A stretch of 20,409 nucleotides of DNA from RGIG250 sp964540025 (GCA_964540025.1 CAZIKQ010000033.1:1-20409); one strand, 5' to 3'; shown: positions 12,391-20,327, counted from the stretch's first letter. Notes: a model not told the origin generated them from the sequence alone. Program-made: numbers and translations.

Positions 12391-12963
12391 ATGCTTCAGA
12401 TTTATACCGGCGGCGGGAAGGGAAAAACCACCGCGGCCATCGGCCTGGCTGTCCGAATGCTGGGAGCGGGCCGCCGGGTCTACATCATGCAGTTTATGAA
12501 GAGCCTGGCCTACAGCGAGCAGAAGGTGTTACAGGGCTTCGCGCCCCGGCTCGTCCTGAAAACTACCGGCAAGCCTTTCTTCATCGCGGCGGAGGGAATG
12601 CTCAGCGAGGAGGAAAAGGCAGCCTGGGGAGAGGACGTGGTGATCTTTCCGCCGGGGGAGCCCCCCGCCGACTATGTGGCCATGGTGGAGGCAGGGCTGA
12701 AGGAGGCCCGGGAAGCTGTCGCCCGGGAGAAATTCGGTCTGGTGATCCTCGATGAGCTGAACGTTTCCCTGTTCTTTGGCCTGGCCCGGCGGGAGAGCGT
12801 GGAAGCCTTCATCGACAGCCTGCCGGCGGACACGGAGCTGGTGATTACCGGCCGGAACGCTCCGGACTGGCTGGTGGAGCGGGCCGATCTGGTGACGGAG
12901 ATGAAGGAGATAAAGCACTACTATACAAAGGGCGTGGCGGCCCGCCGGGGAGTAGAAAACTGA
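12391..12963 (+). CDS. cobO: Corrinoid adenosyltransferase (CobO/BtuR/CobA type)
   Basis: The 190-residue cytoplasmic enzyme transfers the adenosyl group of ATP to cob(I)alamin or cob(I)yrinic acid diamide. The P-loop GGGKGKTT lies at residues 7-14 and is followed by the family's IGLAVRMLGAG. LVILDELNVSLFFG resembles the Walker B-like region, and the C-terminus carries VITGRNAP and the EMKEIKHYYTKGVAARRGVE tail. AAGGAGGAGG directly precedes the ATG, a strong ribosome-binding site. It is co-transcribed with queF but does not share a pathway with it. No cobalamin riboswitch precedes it, so control is likely by the queF promoter. Confidence 0.93.
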   Translation: MLQIYTGGGKGKTTAAIGLAVRMLGAGRRVYIMQFMKSLAYSEQKVLQGFAPRLVLKTTGKPFFIAAEGMLSEEEKAAWGEDVVIFPPGEPPADYVAMVEAGLKEAREAVAREKFGLVILDELNVSLFFGLARRESVEAFIDSLPADTELVITGRNAPDWLVERADLVTEMKEIKHYYTKGVAARRGVEN

Positions 12964-13053
12964 GATTGTCCTTCCCGTTGGACTGAACCGGGGCCTTATA
13001 TTTGAGCGGATGTTCCCGGCAGGGGCTACGGGCGGGAATATGGGGATTAGATA

Positions 13054-13082
13054 TTGCAGGTTTGGATTTTCCATGCTATCAT
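13054..13082 (+). promoter_or_regulatory. Probable promoter of murA
   Basis: TTGCAG (13054-13059), a 17-bp spacer and TATCAT (13077-13082). The leader would be about 56 nt. The 181-bp gap between cobO and murA shows no other gene. Confidence 0.6.
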
Positions 13083-13144
13083 GTAATGGATTATATGATG
13101 GGTTGCAGATATTTGATTCCACTAACGAGGGGAATTTATATAAT

Positions 13145-14410
13145 ATGGAAAGACTTGTAATAAACGGCGGAAAACGGTTGGAGGGCCGGGTAAAAATCTC
13201 CGGGGCCAAGAACGCCGTTCTGCCGATCATCGCCGCGACTTTGCTGGGAAAGGGACAGCCCAGCCGCCTGGAAGAGGTCCCGAACCTGGAGGATGTGCAT
13301 ACGATTTCCCGGGTGGTTGAGGCAATGGGCATAAAAACTCAGTTCAATGAGGAGGAACACACCCTTACCATTGACGCCACTGAACTCAGCTGCTGGGAGG
13401 CTCCCTATGAGCTGGTGCGGAAGATGCGGGCCTCGTTCCTCATCATGGGGCCGCTGCTGGCCCGCTTGGGCCATTCCCGGATTTCCCTGCCGGGGGGATG
13501 CGCTATCGGCACCCGTCCCATCGATTTGCATTTGAAGGGCTTTGAAGCCTTGGGGGCGAGGATTGAGATTGGCCACGGTTTCATTGACGCTTCCGCGCCG
13601 AATGGGTTGAAGGGCGCCCGGATCTACTTGGATTTTCCCAGCGTTGGCGCTACCGAGAATATAATGATGGCGGCGTCTCTGGCTGAGGGGACCACCATTT
13701 TGGAAAACCCGGCTCAGGAGCCGGAGATCATCGACCTGGCTAATTTCCTGAATGTAATGGGGGCAAAGGTTCGGGGCGCCGGTACCAACCTCATCAAGAT
13801 CGAGGGAGTAGACCAGCTGAAGGGGGCTGTCTATACGGTTATTCCCGACCGGATCGAGGCAGGAACTTACATGGTGGCGGCGGCCATGACCGGCGGTGAC
13901 GTCTATATTGAAAATGCCATCTGCGAGCACCTGAAGCCGGTAGTTGCCAAGCTGAAGGAAGCGGGAGCCATCATCGAAGAGGATGTGGATGTGGTCCGAG
14001 TGCGGGCGGACAGGCGCTTAAAGGCGGTGGATATCAAGACGATGCCCTATCCGGGATTCCCCACCGATATGCAGGCTCAGTTCATGGCGATGCTGACGGT
14101 GTCCGAAGGAGTAGGCATGGTAACGGAGACGGTTTTTGAGAACCGCTTCATGCACGTTGACGAGCTAAAGCGCATGGGCGCTACCATAAAGATCGATGGC
14201 CGCACTTCCCTGGTGGAGGGAGTGGATTCCCTGGCGGGCTGTCAGGTGAAGGCTACTGATTTGCGGGCCGGGGCCGCCATGGTTCTGGCGGGGCTGGTCG
14301 CTAAGGGGACTACTCAGGTTGGCTATATCCATCATATTGACCGGGGCTACGACCGGCTGGTGGAAAAGCTGGTGGGTCTCGGGGCAGATATCCGGCGGGT
14401 GGATGATTAG
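13145..14410 (+). CDS. murA: UDP-N-acetylglucosamine 1-carboxyvinyltransferase (MurA)
   Basis: The 421-residue cytoplasmic enzyme transfers enolpyruvate from PEP to UDP-GlcNAc, the first committed step of peptidoglycan synthesis. The N-terminus MERLVINGGKRLEGRVKISGAKNAVLP contains the conserved K/N pair. The flexible-loop cysteine is present (C119 in LPGGCAIGTRP), so the enzyme should be fosfomycin-sensitive in principle. The two-domain inside-out barrel length is normal. ATG 13145 is preceded by GAGGGG about 10 nt upstream; the open frame extends back to 13010, but that part does not resemble MurA. In Bacillus the main murA lies just upstream of spoIID and mbl, and mbl indeed lies downstream here. 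Confidence 0.96.
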   Translation: MERLVINGGKRLEGRVKISGAKNAVLPIIAATLLGKGQPSRLEEVPNLEDVHTISRVVEAMGIKTQFNEEEHTLTIDATELSCWEAPYELVRKMRASFLIMGPLLARLGHSRISLPGGCAIGTRPIDLHLKGFEALGARIEIGHGFIDASAPNGLKGARIYLDFPSVGATENIMMAASLAEGTTILENPAQEPEIIDLANFLNVMGAKVRGAGTNLIKIEGVDQLKGAVYTVIPDRIEAGTYMVAAAMTGGDVYIENAICEHLKPVVAKLKEAGAIIEEDVDVVRVRADRRLKAVDIKTMPYPGFPTDMQAQFMAMLTVSEGVGMVTETVFENRFMHVDELKRMGATIKIDGRTSLVEGVDSLAGCQVKATDLRAGAAMVLAGLVAKGTTQVGYIHHIDRGYDRLVEKLVGLGADIRRVDD

Positions 14411-14500
14411 AAGCTTGCGGGATTTTCAGGTGGCCGGGCAGTTAGCCAGCCACTTCTTATGGATAAACGCGTCCCCGTGGAGGGCGGCACAGGGGGAAAT

Positions 14501-14535
14501 AAAAAGGCTCCTGCCATTTTAGGCAGGAGCCTTTT
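14501..14535. terminator. Bidirectional intrinsic terminator between murA and the DUF3298-like gene
   Basis: AAAAGGCTCCTGCC (14502-14515) pairs perfectly with 14522-14535 around a 6-nt loop. Plus-strand RNA ends in TTTT and the minus-strand RNA in TTTTTATTT. It serves the two converging transcripts. Confidence 0.85.
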
Positions 14536-14541
14536 GCTGTC

Positions 14542-15315
14542 CTATATCTTTGTCAGTTCCTTCAGGGGAAGGGTGACGAGCAGTTCAGAGTCGTGGTTTT
14601 TTGTGATGGCGGCGGCTGGATAAATGACGGTGAGCTTGTCCCCGTCAATATACCAGCCGTCCTCCACGGTTCCGGTGCAGAAGTCGTAAACGTGACTGTT
14701 GTAATCGGGAGCAAGACTGTCCTTGTAAGGGGAAGCTACAAGGTACCGCTGGACGTACACGGCAATTTTATCGGCGACAGCCTTATCTCCGCCAAAGGCA
14801 TCCGCCAGGGACAGGCGGCGGCCGGTGGCGGCATCGAAGGTGGCGGCGTAGGTAGTGACGCTTCTCTGACCGATAATGGAGGAGATTTCTTTCGTGACAA
14901 GGGAGGCGGTTTTCCTGAGAGGAGACCGGAAAAGCTCTGTAGTCATGGAGTAGCCGCTGCCGGAGCTTTGAAGATTTTTCCCTCCGGCGGCGGGGCTGTT
15001 CTGACTGCCGGATCTTCCAAAGCTGTCATTTTCTCCGGCCCCGGCTTTCCAGGCCTCGTAGATGAGGTTCATATCGGTTTCCAGGGATTTGCACCGCTGG
15101 AGAAAGCGGCGGTGCTTCATGCTCAGATAAAGATCGCCGACCTGGGCCAGGGGATCATTTTCCTTTATTTCCGGCGGGGAAAATGTGCAGGCAGAGATCA
15201 GGGAGCCGTCAGCGGAGTAGATGTTCACCGAGTCCGCGGCGGTTGCGGCGCAGGCCGCCGCGGTGTACAGCAGGGCGGCGGCGATAAGCGGCAGGATTTT
15301 TCCGGGAGTTTTCAT
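14542..15315 (-). CDS. Secreted DUF3298-like protein
   Basis: The 257-residue product has an N-terminal signal peptide (MKTPGKI, hydrophobic core, cleavage near AATA before ADS). A low-complexity, serine/glycine-rich linker spans about 92-122. The C-terminal part (about 155-257) resembles the DUF3298 domain seen in RsiV-like anti-sigma factors and PdaC-type cell-wall proteins: FDAATGRRLSLADAF, a helix, then WYIDGDKLTVIYPAAAIT and ELLVTLPLKEL. There is no catalytic deacetylase domain, so a binding role in the periplasm is more likely than an enzyme. GAGAGG lies about 5 nt before ATG 15315. It starts 9 nt after the ubiX stop and is probably co-transcribed. The assignment rests on recalled motif resemblance. 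Confidence 0.75.
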   Translation of the reverse strand: MKTPGKILPLIAAALLYTAAACAATAADSVNIYSADGSLISACTFSPPEIKENDPLAQVGDLYLSMKHRRFLQRCKSLETDMNLIYEAWKAGAGENDSFGRSGSQNSPAAGGKNLQSSGSGYSMTTELFRSPLRKTASLVTKEISSIIGQRSVTTYAATFDAATGRRLSLADAFGGDKAVADKIAVYVQRYLVASPYKDSLAPDYNSHVYDFCTGTVEDGWYIDGDKLTVIYPAAAITKNHDSELLVTLPLKELTKI

Positions 15316-15324
15316 GATAGCCTC

Positions 15325-15894
15325 TCATTTCCAGGGTTTATATTCCTTCGGGGTAAGTCCCAGCTGGCGGAGCAGGGCGCCAAGGTGGGCGGTTATCTGC
15401 TGGTCCGTGGTGGCCGCTCCGCTGTAAAAGGTGAGCATGGGAGGAACGATTGACGCTCCGGCTTCCTTGCAGGCCAGAAGATTTTTCAGGTGGATGAGGG
15501 ATAAGGGGGATTCTCGTGGCGAGAGGAGGAGCGGCCGTCCCTCCTTCAGGCAGACGTCGGCGGCCCGCAGCAGGAGATTGCCGCTGAAGCCGGTGGCGAT
15601 ACCGGCCAGGGTTTTCATGCTGCAGGGAATGATTATCATGCCGTCAGTCACAAAAGAGCCGCTGGCGATGGGGGCGGTGAAGTCGTGGATATCATAGCTG
15701 AAGTCCGCCAGCGAGCGGAGATTTTCCACGGTTAAATCCGTTTCGCTTCTAAGGGTGAGCAGGGAGCTGCCCGTCATCACGAGATGGGTTTCTATCCGGG
15801 GGAACTCCTTCAGGGTTTCCAGCAGACGGCAGCCCATGAAGACCCCGGAGGCTCCGGTGATGCCGATAATTATGCGTTTTTTGTCGTCAGTCAT
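15325..15894 (-). CDS. ubiX: UbiX-family flavin prenyltransferase
   Basis: The 189-residue enzyme should attach a dimethylallyl group to reduced FMN, making the prenylated FMN cofactor of UbiD-type decarboxylases. The N-terminal GITGASG FMN-binding loop, the PCSMKTLAGIATG segment, the NLLLRAADVCLKEGRPL helix and the PRESPLSLIHLKN motif are all present. AAAGGAAG lies 6 nt before the ATG. No ubiD follows; the partner gene is a secreted DUF3298-like protein, so the client decarboxylase is presumably elsewhere (anaerobes use prFMN enzymes for aromatic acids and other substrates). It has a divergent promoter arrangement with mreB. Confidence 0.92.
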   Translation of the reverse strand: MTDDKKRIIIGITGASGVFMGCRLLETLKEFPRIETHLVMTGSSLLTLRSETDLTVENLRSLADFSYDIHDFTAPIASGSFVTDGMIIIPCSMKTLAGIATGFSGNLLLRAADVCLKEGRPLLLSPRESPLSLIHLKNLLACKEAGASIVPPMLTFYSGAATTDQQITAHLGALLRQLGLTPKEYKPWK

Positions 15895-15921
15895 GGCAAG
15901 CTTCCTTTCGATTTCTCCATA

Positions 15922-15950
15922 ATTGTAACTGCCAAAGAGGATAAAAGCAA
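15922..15950 (-). promoter_or_regulatory. Promoter of the ubiX-DUF3298 operon
   Basis: On the minus strand: TTGCTT (15950-15945), a 17-bp spacer and TACAAT (15927-15922). It is back to back with the mreB promoter, 22 bp between the two -35 boxes, so the two could be co-regulated. Confidence 0.65.
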
Positions 15951-15972
15951 TATTGTTTGATCCTGATTTCTA

Positions 15973-16001
15973 TTGCCAAAGATTATTTTTTGTAATATAG
16001 T
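15973..16001 (+). promoter_or_regulatory. Promoter of the mreB-flgF unit
   Basis: TTGCCA (15973-15978), a 17-bp spacer and TATAGT (15996-16001). Predicted start near 16008, leader about 45 nt. It is a housekeeping-type promoter. No flagellar sigma-28 (TAAA ... CCGATAT) sequence is visible ahead of mreB or the flg genes. Confidence 0.65.
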
Positions 16002-16052
16002 AATAGGCGGATATTTGTCTGTAATTTTAGAGCAGTTGGAAGGTTTTGGGAA

Positions 16053-17081
16053 ATGTTTGGCATGAATATGGATATCGGCGTAGATTTGGGGACGGCGAAT
16101 GTTCTCGTCTATGTCCGGGGCAAGGGTATAGTCCTCCGGGAGCCTTCGGTAGTGGCAATTAACCGGGATACAAAGGAAATTCTTGCCGTGGGCGATGAGG
16201 CAAAGCGGATGATCGGCCGTACCCCCGGCAGCATTCAGGCAATCCGTCCACTGCAGGATGGCGTTATCGCCGATTACAATATCACCGAGGTCATGCTCCG
16301 GTATTTTATCGAGCGAGTGGTGGGACGGCGGATCGTGTTCCGTCCCCGGGTCATGATCTGCGTTCCCTCCGGGGTAACCATGGTGGAGCAGCGGGCCGTT
16401 CAGGAGGCCGCTGAGCAGGCAGGGGCCCGTCACACCCAGCTCATCGAGGAACCGATGGCGGCCGCGATTGGCGCCGGGCTTCCGGTAGGCGACGCTACCG
16501 GCTCAATGGTGGTGGATATTGGCGGCGGTACCACCGATATCGCCGTCATCAGCCTGGGGGGCATCGTCACAAAATCCAGCCTCCGGGTGGCGGGAGATAA
16601 ATTTGACGAGGCCATCATAAGCTATATCCGCCGGGTACACAGCGTCCTTATCGGCGAGCGTACCGCGGAGGAAATCAAGTACAATGTAGCGGCGGCGTAT
16701 CCGGAGGCCAGAAATGCCGTGCTGGAGGTTAAGGGCAGGGATTTGCTCACCGGCCTGCCGAGGATATTACAGGTGACGACCGCTCAGGCCAGCGAGGCGA
16801 TCTCCGAGCTGGTGCAGTCAATCATTGATGAGGTCAGGAGCGTCCTGGAGAAAACTCCCCCGGAGCTGGCCAGCGATATTGCCGAACGGGGCATCGTCCT
16901 CACCGGCGGCGGCGCGCTGCTCTACGGCCTGGATAAGCGGATAGCCCACGAAACCAGGGTGCCGGTATTCGTGGCGGAGGATCCCCTTTCCTGCGTGGCC
17001 ATCGGTACCGGCAAGGCCCTTGAATACATGGGGCAGATGGATGACGGGGTTCCCATTTCCCTCTGCTTTAAGCATAAATAA
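16053..17081 (+). CDS. mbl: MreB/Mbl-family actin-like cell-shape protein
   Basis: The 342-residue bacterial actin polymerises under the membrane and directs lateral peptidoglycan synthesis. ATP-binding motifs are intact: phosphate-1 IGVDLGTANVLVYV (about 8-21), phosphate-2 VVDIGGGTTDIAVISLGG (about 153-170), and the adenosine motif IVLTGGGALLYGLDK near the C-terminus. GGAAGG precedes the ATG by about 9 nt. An in-frame ATG at 16065 (MDIGVDLG) is a less likely start. The name mbl is chosen from context, since Bacillus has mbl directly before flhO-flhP; by sequence alone MreB and Mbl are not distinguished here. flgF starts 40 nt downstream, so co-transcription is likely. Confidence 0.93.
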   Translation: MFGMNMDIGVDLGTANVLVYVRGKGIVLREPSVVAINRDTKEILAVGDEAKRMIGRTPGSIQAIRPLQDGVIADYNITEVMLRYFIERVVGRRIVFRPRVMICVPSGVTMVEQRAVQEAAEQAGARHTQLIEEPMAAAIGAGLPVGDATGSMVVDIGGGTTDIAVISLGGIVTKSSLRVAGDKFDEAIISYIRRVHSVLIGERTAEEIKYNVAAAYPEARNAVLEVKGRDLLTGLPRILQVTTAQASEAISELVQSIIDEVRSVLEKTPPELASDIAERGIVLTGGGALLYGLDKRIAHETRVPVFVAEDPLSCVAIGTGKALEYMGQMDDGVPISLCFKHK

Positions 17082-17121
17082 AGATATATTTAATCTGTTT
17101 TTCATTTCGAGGTGGGATAAT

Positions 17122-17922
17122 ATGTGGCGTGGATTGTACACAGCGGGCGTTGGCATGATGACCCAGATGAACCGCACGTCGGTCATTGCCAACAATCTGG
17201 CAAATGCGGCGACATCAGGCTTCAAGCGGGACAGAGTCGTCGACGAGGAGTTTGGCCCGATGCTTATCCGCCGGATCAATGACGGTGACCCCAATGGGGA
17301 TATCACCAGGATAAAGCAGTTCCACGTGGGGGATACCATTCCCCCGGTGGTAGGAAATCTCGGTCTGGGGGCCAAGACAGCCGAAATCGTCACCGATTTG
17401 AGTCAGGGCAGTATGCAGGATACCGGCAATCAGCTGGATCTGGCCATTGCCGGCAATGGCTTTTTCGCGGTGGCTACCCCTCAGGGGGTGCGCTATACCC
17501 GGGACGGCAGCTTTATCCGGGCGGCAAACGGGGATATTACGAACCACCGGGGCGAAAGGGTCCTGAACCGGCAGGGCCGGGCGATAAATATTCCCGAAGA
17601 GGCTACGCGGATTGCCGTAGGCCATGACGGGACGGTCTTTGCTGACGGGGAGGAGCTTGGTACCTTGCAGCTGGTAGAATTCGACGACCCCAGAGCGGCG
17701 GTAAAGGAAGGGGATAACCACTATGTGGCCAGGCCCGGCGCAAGGCCGCAGCCGGCTACCGGTTCCGTAGAGCAGGGGGTCCTGGAAATGTCAAATGCCA
17801 ACGTCATCAACGAGATGGTGGAGCTCATCGACAACTATCGCATATACGAGGCAAATTCCCGGGCGGTAACCACCCAGGATACGATGCTTGACCACTCGGT
17901 AAATCAGGTGGGCAGGCTGTAA
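17122..17922 (+). CDS. flgF: Flagellar distal/proximal rod protein FlgF (FlhO-like)
   Basis: The 266-residue protein is a flagellar rod subunit exported by the type III apparatus. The N-terminal coil MWRGLYTAGVGMMTQMNRTSVIANNLANAATSGFK contains the signature NNLANAxTxGFK. The middle (about 105-150) has LAIAGNGFFAV and YTRDGSF. The C-terminal coil (NVINEMVELIDNYRIYEANSRAVTTQDTML) completes the D0 domain. GAGGTGGG lies 5 nt before ATG 17122. In Bacillus this position is flhO; FlgF and FlgG are paralogues, so the label rests on order. It precedes flgG by 204 bp holding a repeat element. Confidence 0.9.
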   Translation: MWRGLYTAGVGMMTQMNRTSVIANNLANAATSGFKRDRVVDEEFGPMLIRRINDGDPNGDITRIKQFHVGDTIPPVVGNLGLGAKTAEIVTDLSQGSMQDTGNQLDLAIAGNGFFAVATPQGVRYTRDGSFIRAANGDITNHRGERVLNRQGRAINIPEEATRIAVGHDGTVFADGEELGTLQLVEFDDPRAAVKEGDNHYVARPGARPQPATGSVEQGVLEMSNANVINEMVELIDNYRIYEANSRAVTTQDTMLDHSVNQVGRL

Positions 17923-17927
17923 CCTAT

Positions 17928-18045
17928 AATCCGTCTCATAGGCTCCCCTGCCGCCTGAGGGGTGACATGACAAACCAACCGGTAAATTTGTTAGCCCCAA
18001 TCACTTAAACGGCACCTCTTTCGGGGAGGCTTTTAGTGACATATA
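17928..18045. repeat. Dispersed intergenic repeat between flgF and flgG
   Basis: It begins with CCGTCTCATAGGCTCCCCTG (17931-17950), which recurs with one change at 20332-20351 and, cut by the window end, at 20398-20409. Its right part carries CACTTAAA (18002-18009), also present in the 20330 copy, and an imperfect hairpin ACCTCTTTCGGGGAGG followed by TTTT (about 18015-18035). It splits what would otherwise be a tight flg operon. The hairpin could attenuate transcription into flgG. Confidence 0.65.
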
Positions 18046-18060
18046 ATAAAGTTACAATCG

Positions 18061-18086
18061 AAGGATTCAAAATAAGGATTCAAAAT
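18061..18086 (+). repeat. Tandem 13-bp duplication upstream of flgG
   Basis: AAGGATTCAAAAT occurs twice in direct succession (18061-18073 and 18074-18086), followed by a similar A-rich run. It lies 40 bp before the flgG start and could be slippage-prone or a tandem binding site. Confidence 0.9.
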
Positions 18087-18126
18087 AATAAAAGGGATTT
18101 TGCTAAAACTAAAGGAGTTTTGTATC

Positions 18127-18921
18127 ATGATGAGATCGCTGTGGTCAGCCGCCTCCGGTATGAAGGCTCAGCAGACCAACATGGATGTTGTAGCTCATAA
18201 TCTGGCAAACGTTAATACCTTCGGCAATAAGAAGGTTCGGGCAGAGTTTCAGGATCTGCTCTATCAGACCCTGCGGGACGCCGGAGCTGAAAGCGGAGCG
18301 GATTCCCGTTATCCTACGGCCTTGCAGGTGGGTCTCGGCGTAAAGGTGGCGGCCACCCAGAGGATTTTTTCCCAGGGCAATCTCCAGTCCACGGAAAACC
18401 CGCTGGATGTGGCGATTGAGGGAGAGGGCTTCTTCCGGGTGGAGCTGCCGGACGGCACTATTGCCTATACCCGGGACGGCTCCTTCAAGCTGGACGAGCA
18501 GCGCCGTCTGGTAACCTCCGACGGCTATCCTCTGGCGGACGGCATCACCATCGACGAGAACGCTCCCCTTGACAGCATCGTCATCGCGGCCGACGGGCAG
18601 GTTTCCAATATTCCTGCCGGGGATACGGCGGCTACCGTAGCCGGGCAGATTACTCTGGCGCGGTTTGTAAATCCCGCCGGTCTCCATGCGAGCGGCAAGA
18701 ACCTCTTTACTGTCACCGACGCTTCCGGCGAGGCGTTGGAGGGAAATCCCGGCGAGGACGGAGCCGGTACTCTCGTTCAGAGCGTCATCGAAATGTCCAA
18801 TGTGCAGGTCGTGGAGGAAATGGTCAACATGATCGTTGCCCAGCGCGCTTACGAATCTGATGCAAAGGCAATTACCACCAGCGATTCGATGCTGGAGATC
18901 GCCAACGGGCTGAAGCGCTGA
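18127..18921 (+). CDS. flgG: Flagellar basal-body distal rod protein FlgG
   Basis: The 264-residue protein forms the distal rod that passes through the P and L rings. It begins MMRSLWSAASGMKAQQTNMDVVAHNLANVNT with the expected FGNKK continuation, carries LDVAIEGEGFFRVELPDG and YTRDGSFK in the middle, and ends with SNVQVVEEMVNMIVAQRAYESDAKAITTSDSMLEIANGLKR, the classic FlgG terminus. The length matches FlgG (about 260). AAAGGAG lies 9 nt before ATG 18127; a second ATG follows directly. flgA starts 9 nt after its stop. Confidence 0.96.
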   Translation: MMRSLWSAASGMKAQQTNMDVVAHNLANVNTFGNKKVRAEFQDLLYQTLRDAGAESGADSRYPTALQVGLGVKVAATQRIFSQGNLQSTENPLDVAIEGEGFFRVELPDGTIAYTRDGSFKLDEQRRLVTSDGYPLADGITIDENAPLDSIVIAADGQVSNIPAGDTAATVAGQITLARFVNPAGLHASGKNLFTVTDASGEALEGNPGEDGAGTLVQSVIEMSNVQVVEEMVNMIVAQRAYESDAKAITTSDSMLEIANGLKR

Positions 18922-18930
18922 TAATCGGTT

Positions 18931-19698
18931 ATGGGAGTGGTCAAAAGACTGGGGTGGCTGGTGGCGCTGGCTATTTGGTGGCTCCTTTTGGGAGGCAGGG
19001 CTGAGGCGGTGGCCGGTACTCCCCTGGCTCCGGTGCAGGAGTCGAAGGCAATCCTCTCCCATGAAGCTGTGGAAGCGGCGGCCAGAGAGAGGCTTGTGTC
19101 AGAGCTGAACGAGGATGGGGAAGAGCGCCGCTACGAAATAGTGACCGTAAGACAGCCGAAGGATATGAAGGTACCGGCGGGAGAGATCGCCTTGGACGCG
19201 GTAGCTCCCAGCGGTATCCGCTACGGCCTTACGGTGCCTGTCTACGTGACGGTGTCCGTAGACGGACAGCCCTACCGCCAGCTCTCCTGCTCCTTCAAGG
19301 TCAAGGTCTACGATAAGGTGGCGGTAGCCGCCCGCAATCTCCAGCCCCGGCGAATCCTTCAGGCAAAGGACGTACAGCTGGAGGAGCGGGATGTCAGCCT
19401 TACTGCCGTCCATTACCTGACGGATCTGGAGAGCGTTATCGGTCGGGAGCTGAATCGCCTGGTGAGGGAAGGGACGATTTTTACCGCCGGTATGGTGAAA
19501 AATCCGGTGATAATGCCCTCCGGGACAATAGTTGTCATCATTTCCCGGTACAACGGTATTGAGATCCGGGCGGAGGGCAAGGCAATGCAGGCGGGCCGCG
19601 AGGGCTCCGTCATCAAGGTCCAGAATACGGCTACCCGGAAGGTAATCGATGCCCGGGTGGTGGACGCCGTTACCGTGGAGACCATTAGAAATCATTGA
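18931..19698 (+). CDS. flgA: Flagellar P-ring assembly chaperone FlgA
   Basis: The 255-residue periplasmic chaperone assists FlgI polymerisation into the P ring. A signal peptide (VKRLGWLVALAIWWLLLGG, cleavage near AEA) is followed by an N-terminal region with YVTVSVDGQPYRQL and an SAF-like domain (VAVAARNLQPRRILQAKDVQLEERDV). The C-terminal FlgA domain is clear: IGRELNRLVREGTIF, VIMPSGTIVVIISRYNGIEIRAEGKAMQAGREGSVIKVQN and the VVDAVTVE end. The ATG follows flgG by 9 nt with no obvious Shine-Dalgarno sequence, so expression probably depends on coupling to flgG. Its presence with FlgH supports a two-membrane envelope. Confidence 0.92.
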   Translation: MGVVKRLGWLVALAIWWLLLGGRAEAVAGTPLAPVQESKAILSHEAVEAAARERLVSELNEDGEERRYEIVTVRQPKDMKVPAGEIALDAVAPSGIRYGLTVPVYVTVSVDGQPYRQLSCSFKVKVYDKVAVAARNLQPRRILQAKDVQLEERDVSLTAVHYLTDLESVIGRELNRLVREGTIFTAGMVKNPVIMPSGTIVVIISRYNGIEIRAEGKAMQAGREGSVIKVQNTATRKVIDARVVDAVTVETIRNH

Positions 19699-19718
19699 AC
19701 TGAAGAGGGGGAAAGGAC

Positions 19719-20327
19719 ATGAAAGGCTTTCGTTCCCAATACAATAAATTTTGCCTGGCGCTGCTTCTGGCGGTAATCATGACAGCGGCGGCAGCCGTGC
19801 CGGCAGCCGGGGCCAAGTCCCTCTGGAGCGACCATGGCCCCGGGAACATCGTTTCTGACCGGAAGGCCCGCAATGTGGGGGATATAGTGACCATCGTCAT
19901 CAACGAATCCACTACCCAGAGCACAAACAAGTCTACCTCCAATTCCAAGTCAGGCTCCACGAATCTCAGTGCGGGCATTGGAATTTTTGATTTCCTGCGG
20001 GCCGCCAGCGCCAGCGGCAGCGACAGTTTCCAGGCTGACGGTTCGGCCACGGCCTCCAACCGAGTGAATGCCCAGGTTACGGTCACCGTTACCGAGGTAC
20101 TGCCCAACGATAATCTGGTAGTGGAGGGCGTCCAGTCCATCTGGCAGGGCAAGAACGAGCATAAAATCACCCTGCGGGGCGTTATCCGCCGGGACGATAT
20201 ATCCTCCAACAACACGATCCTCTCTACCAAGGTGGCGGACACTACCATGAGGTTTGACGGCAAGGGCCCCTTGAACGCCAAGCAGCGTCAGGGCATTCTT
20301 ACCCAGATATTCAACTTCCTCTTCTGA
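19719..20327 (+). CDS. flgH: Flagellar L-ring protein FlgH, without lipoprotein cysteine
   Basis: The 202-residue protein forms the outer-membrane L ring. The family core is evident: VSDRKARNVGDIVTIVINEST, ASNRVNAQVTVTVTEVLPNDNLVVEG, and the end VADTTMRFDGKGPLNAKQRQGILTQIFNFLF. The signal peptide (MKGFRSQYNKF, hydrophobic core, AAAVPAAGA before KSLW) looks like a signal-peptidase I substrate. There is no cysteine at the cleavage site, whereas proteobacterial FlgH is normally a lipoprotein; the only cysteine is inside the signal sequence (CLALL). It starts 20 nt after flgA with a GAGGGGGAAAGG-type site. flgI is expected beyond the repeat at the window end. Confidence 0.93.
   Translation: MKGFRSQYNKFCLALLLAVIMTAAAAVPAAGAKSLWSDHGPGNIVSDRKARNVGDIVTIVINESTTQSTNKSTSNSKSGSTNLSAGIGIFDFLRAASASGSDSFQADGSATASNRVNAQVTVTVTEVLPNDNLVVEGVQSIWQGKNEHKITLRGVIRRDDISSNNTILSTKVADTTMRFDGKGPLNAKQRQGILTQIFNFLF

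Noticed and set aside
18040..18126. Sigma-28 flagellar promoter before flgG (TAAAGTT at about 18048)
   Set aside because: No CCGATAT-like -10 element lies at the required distance.
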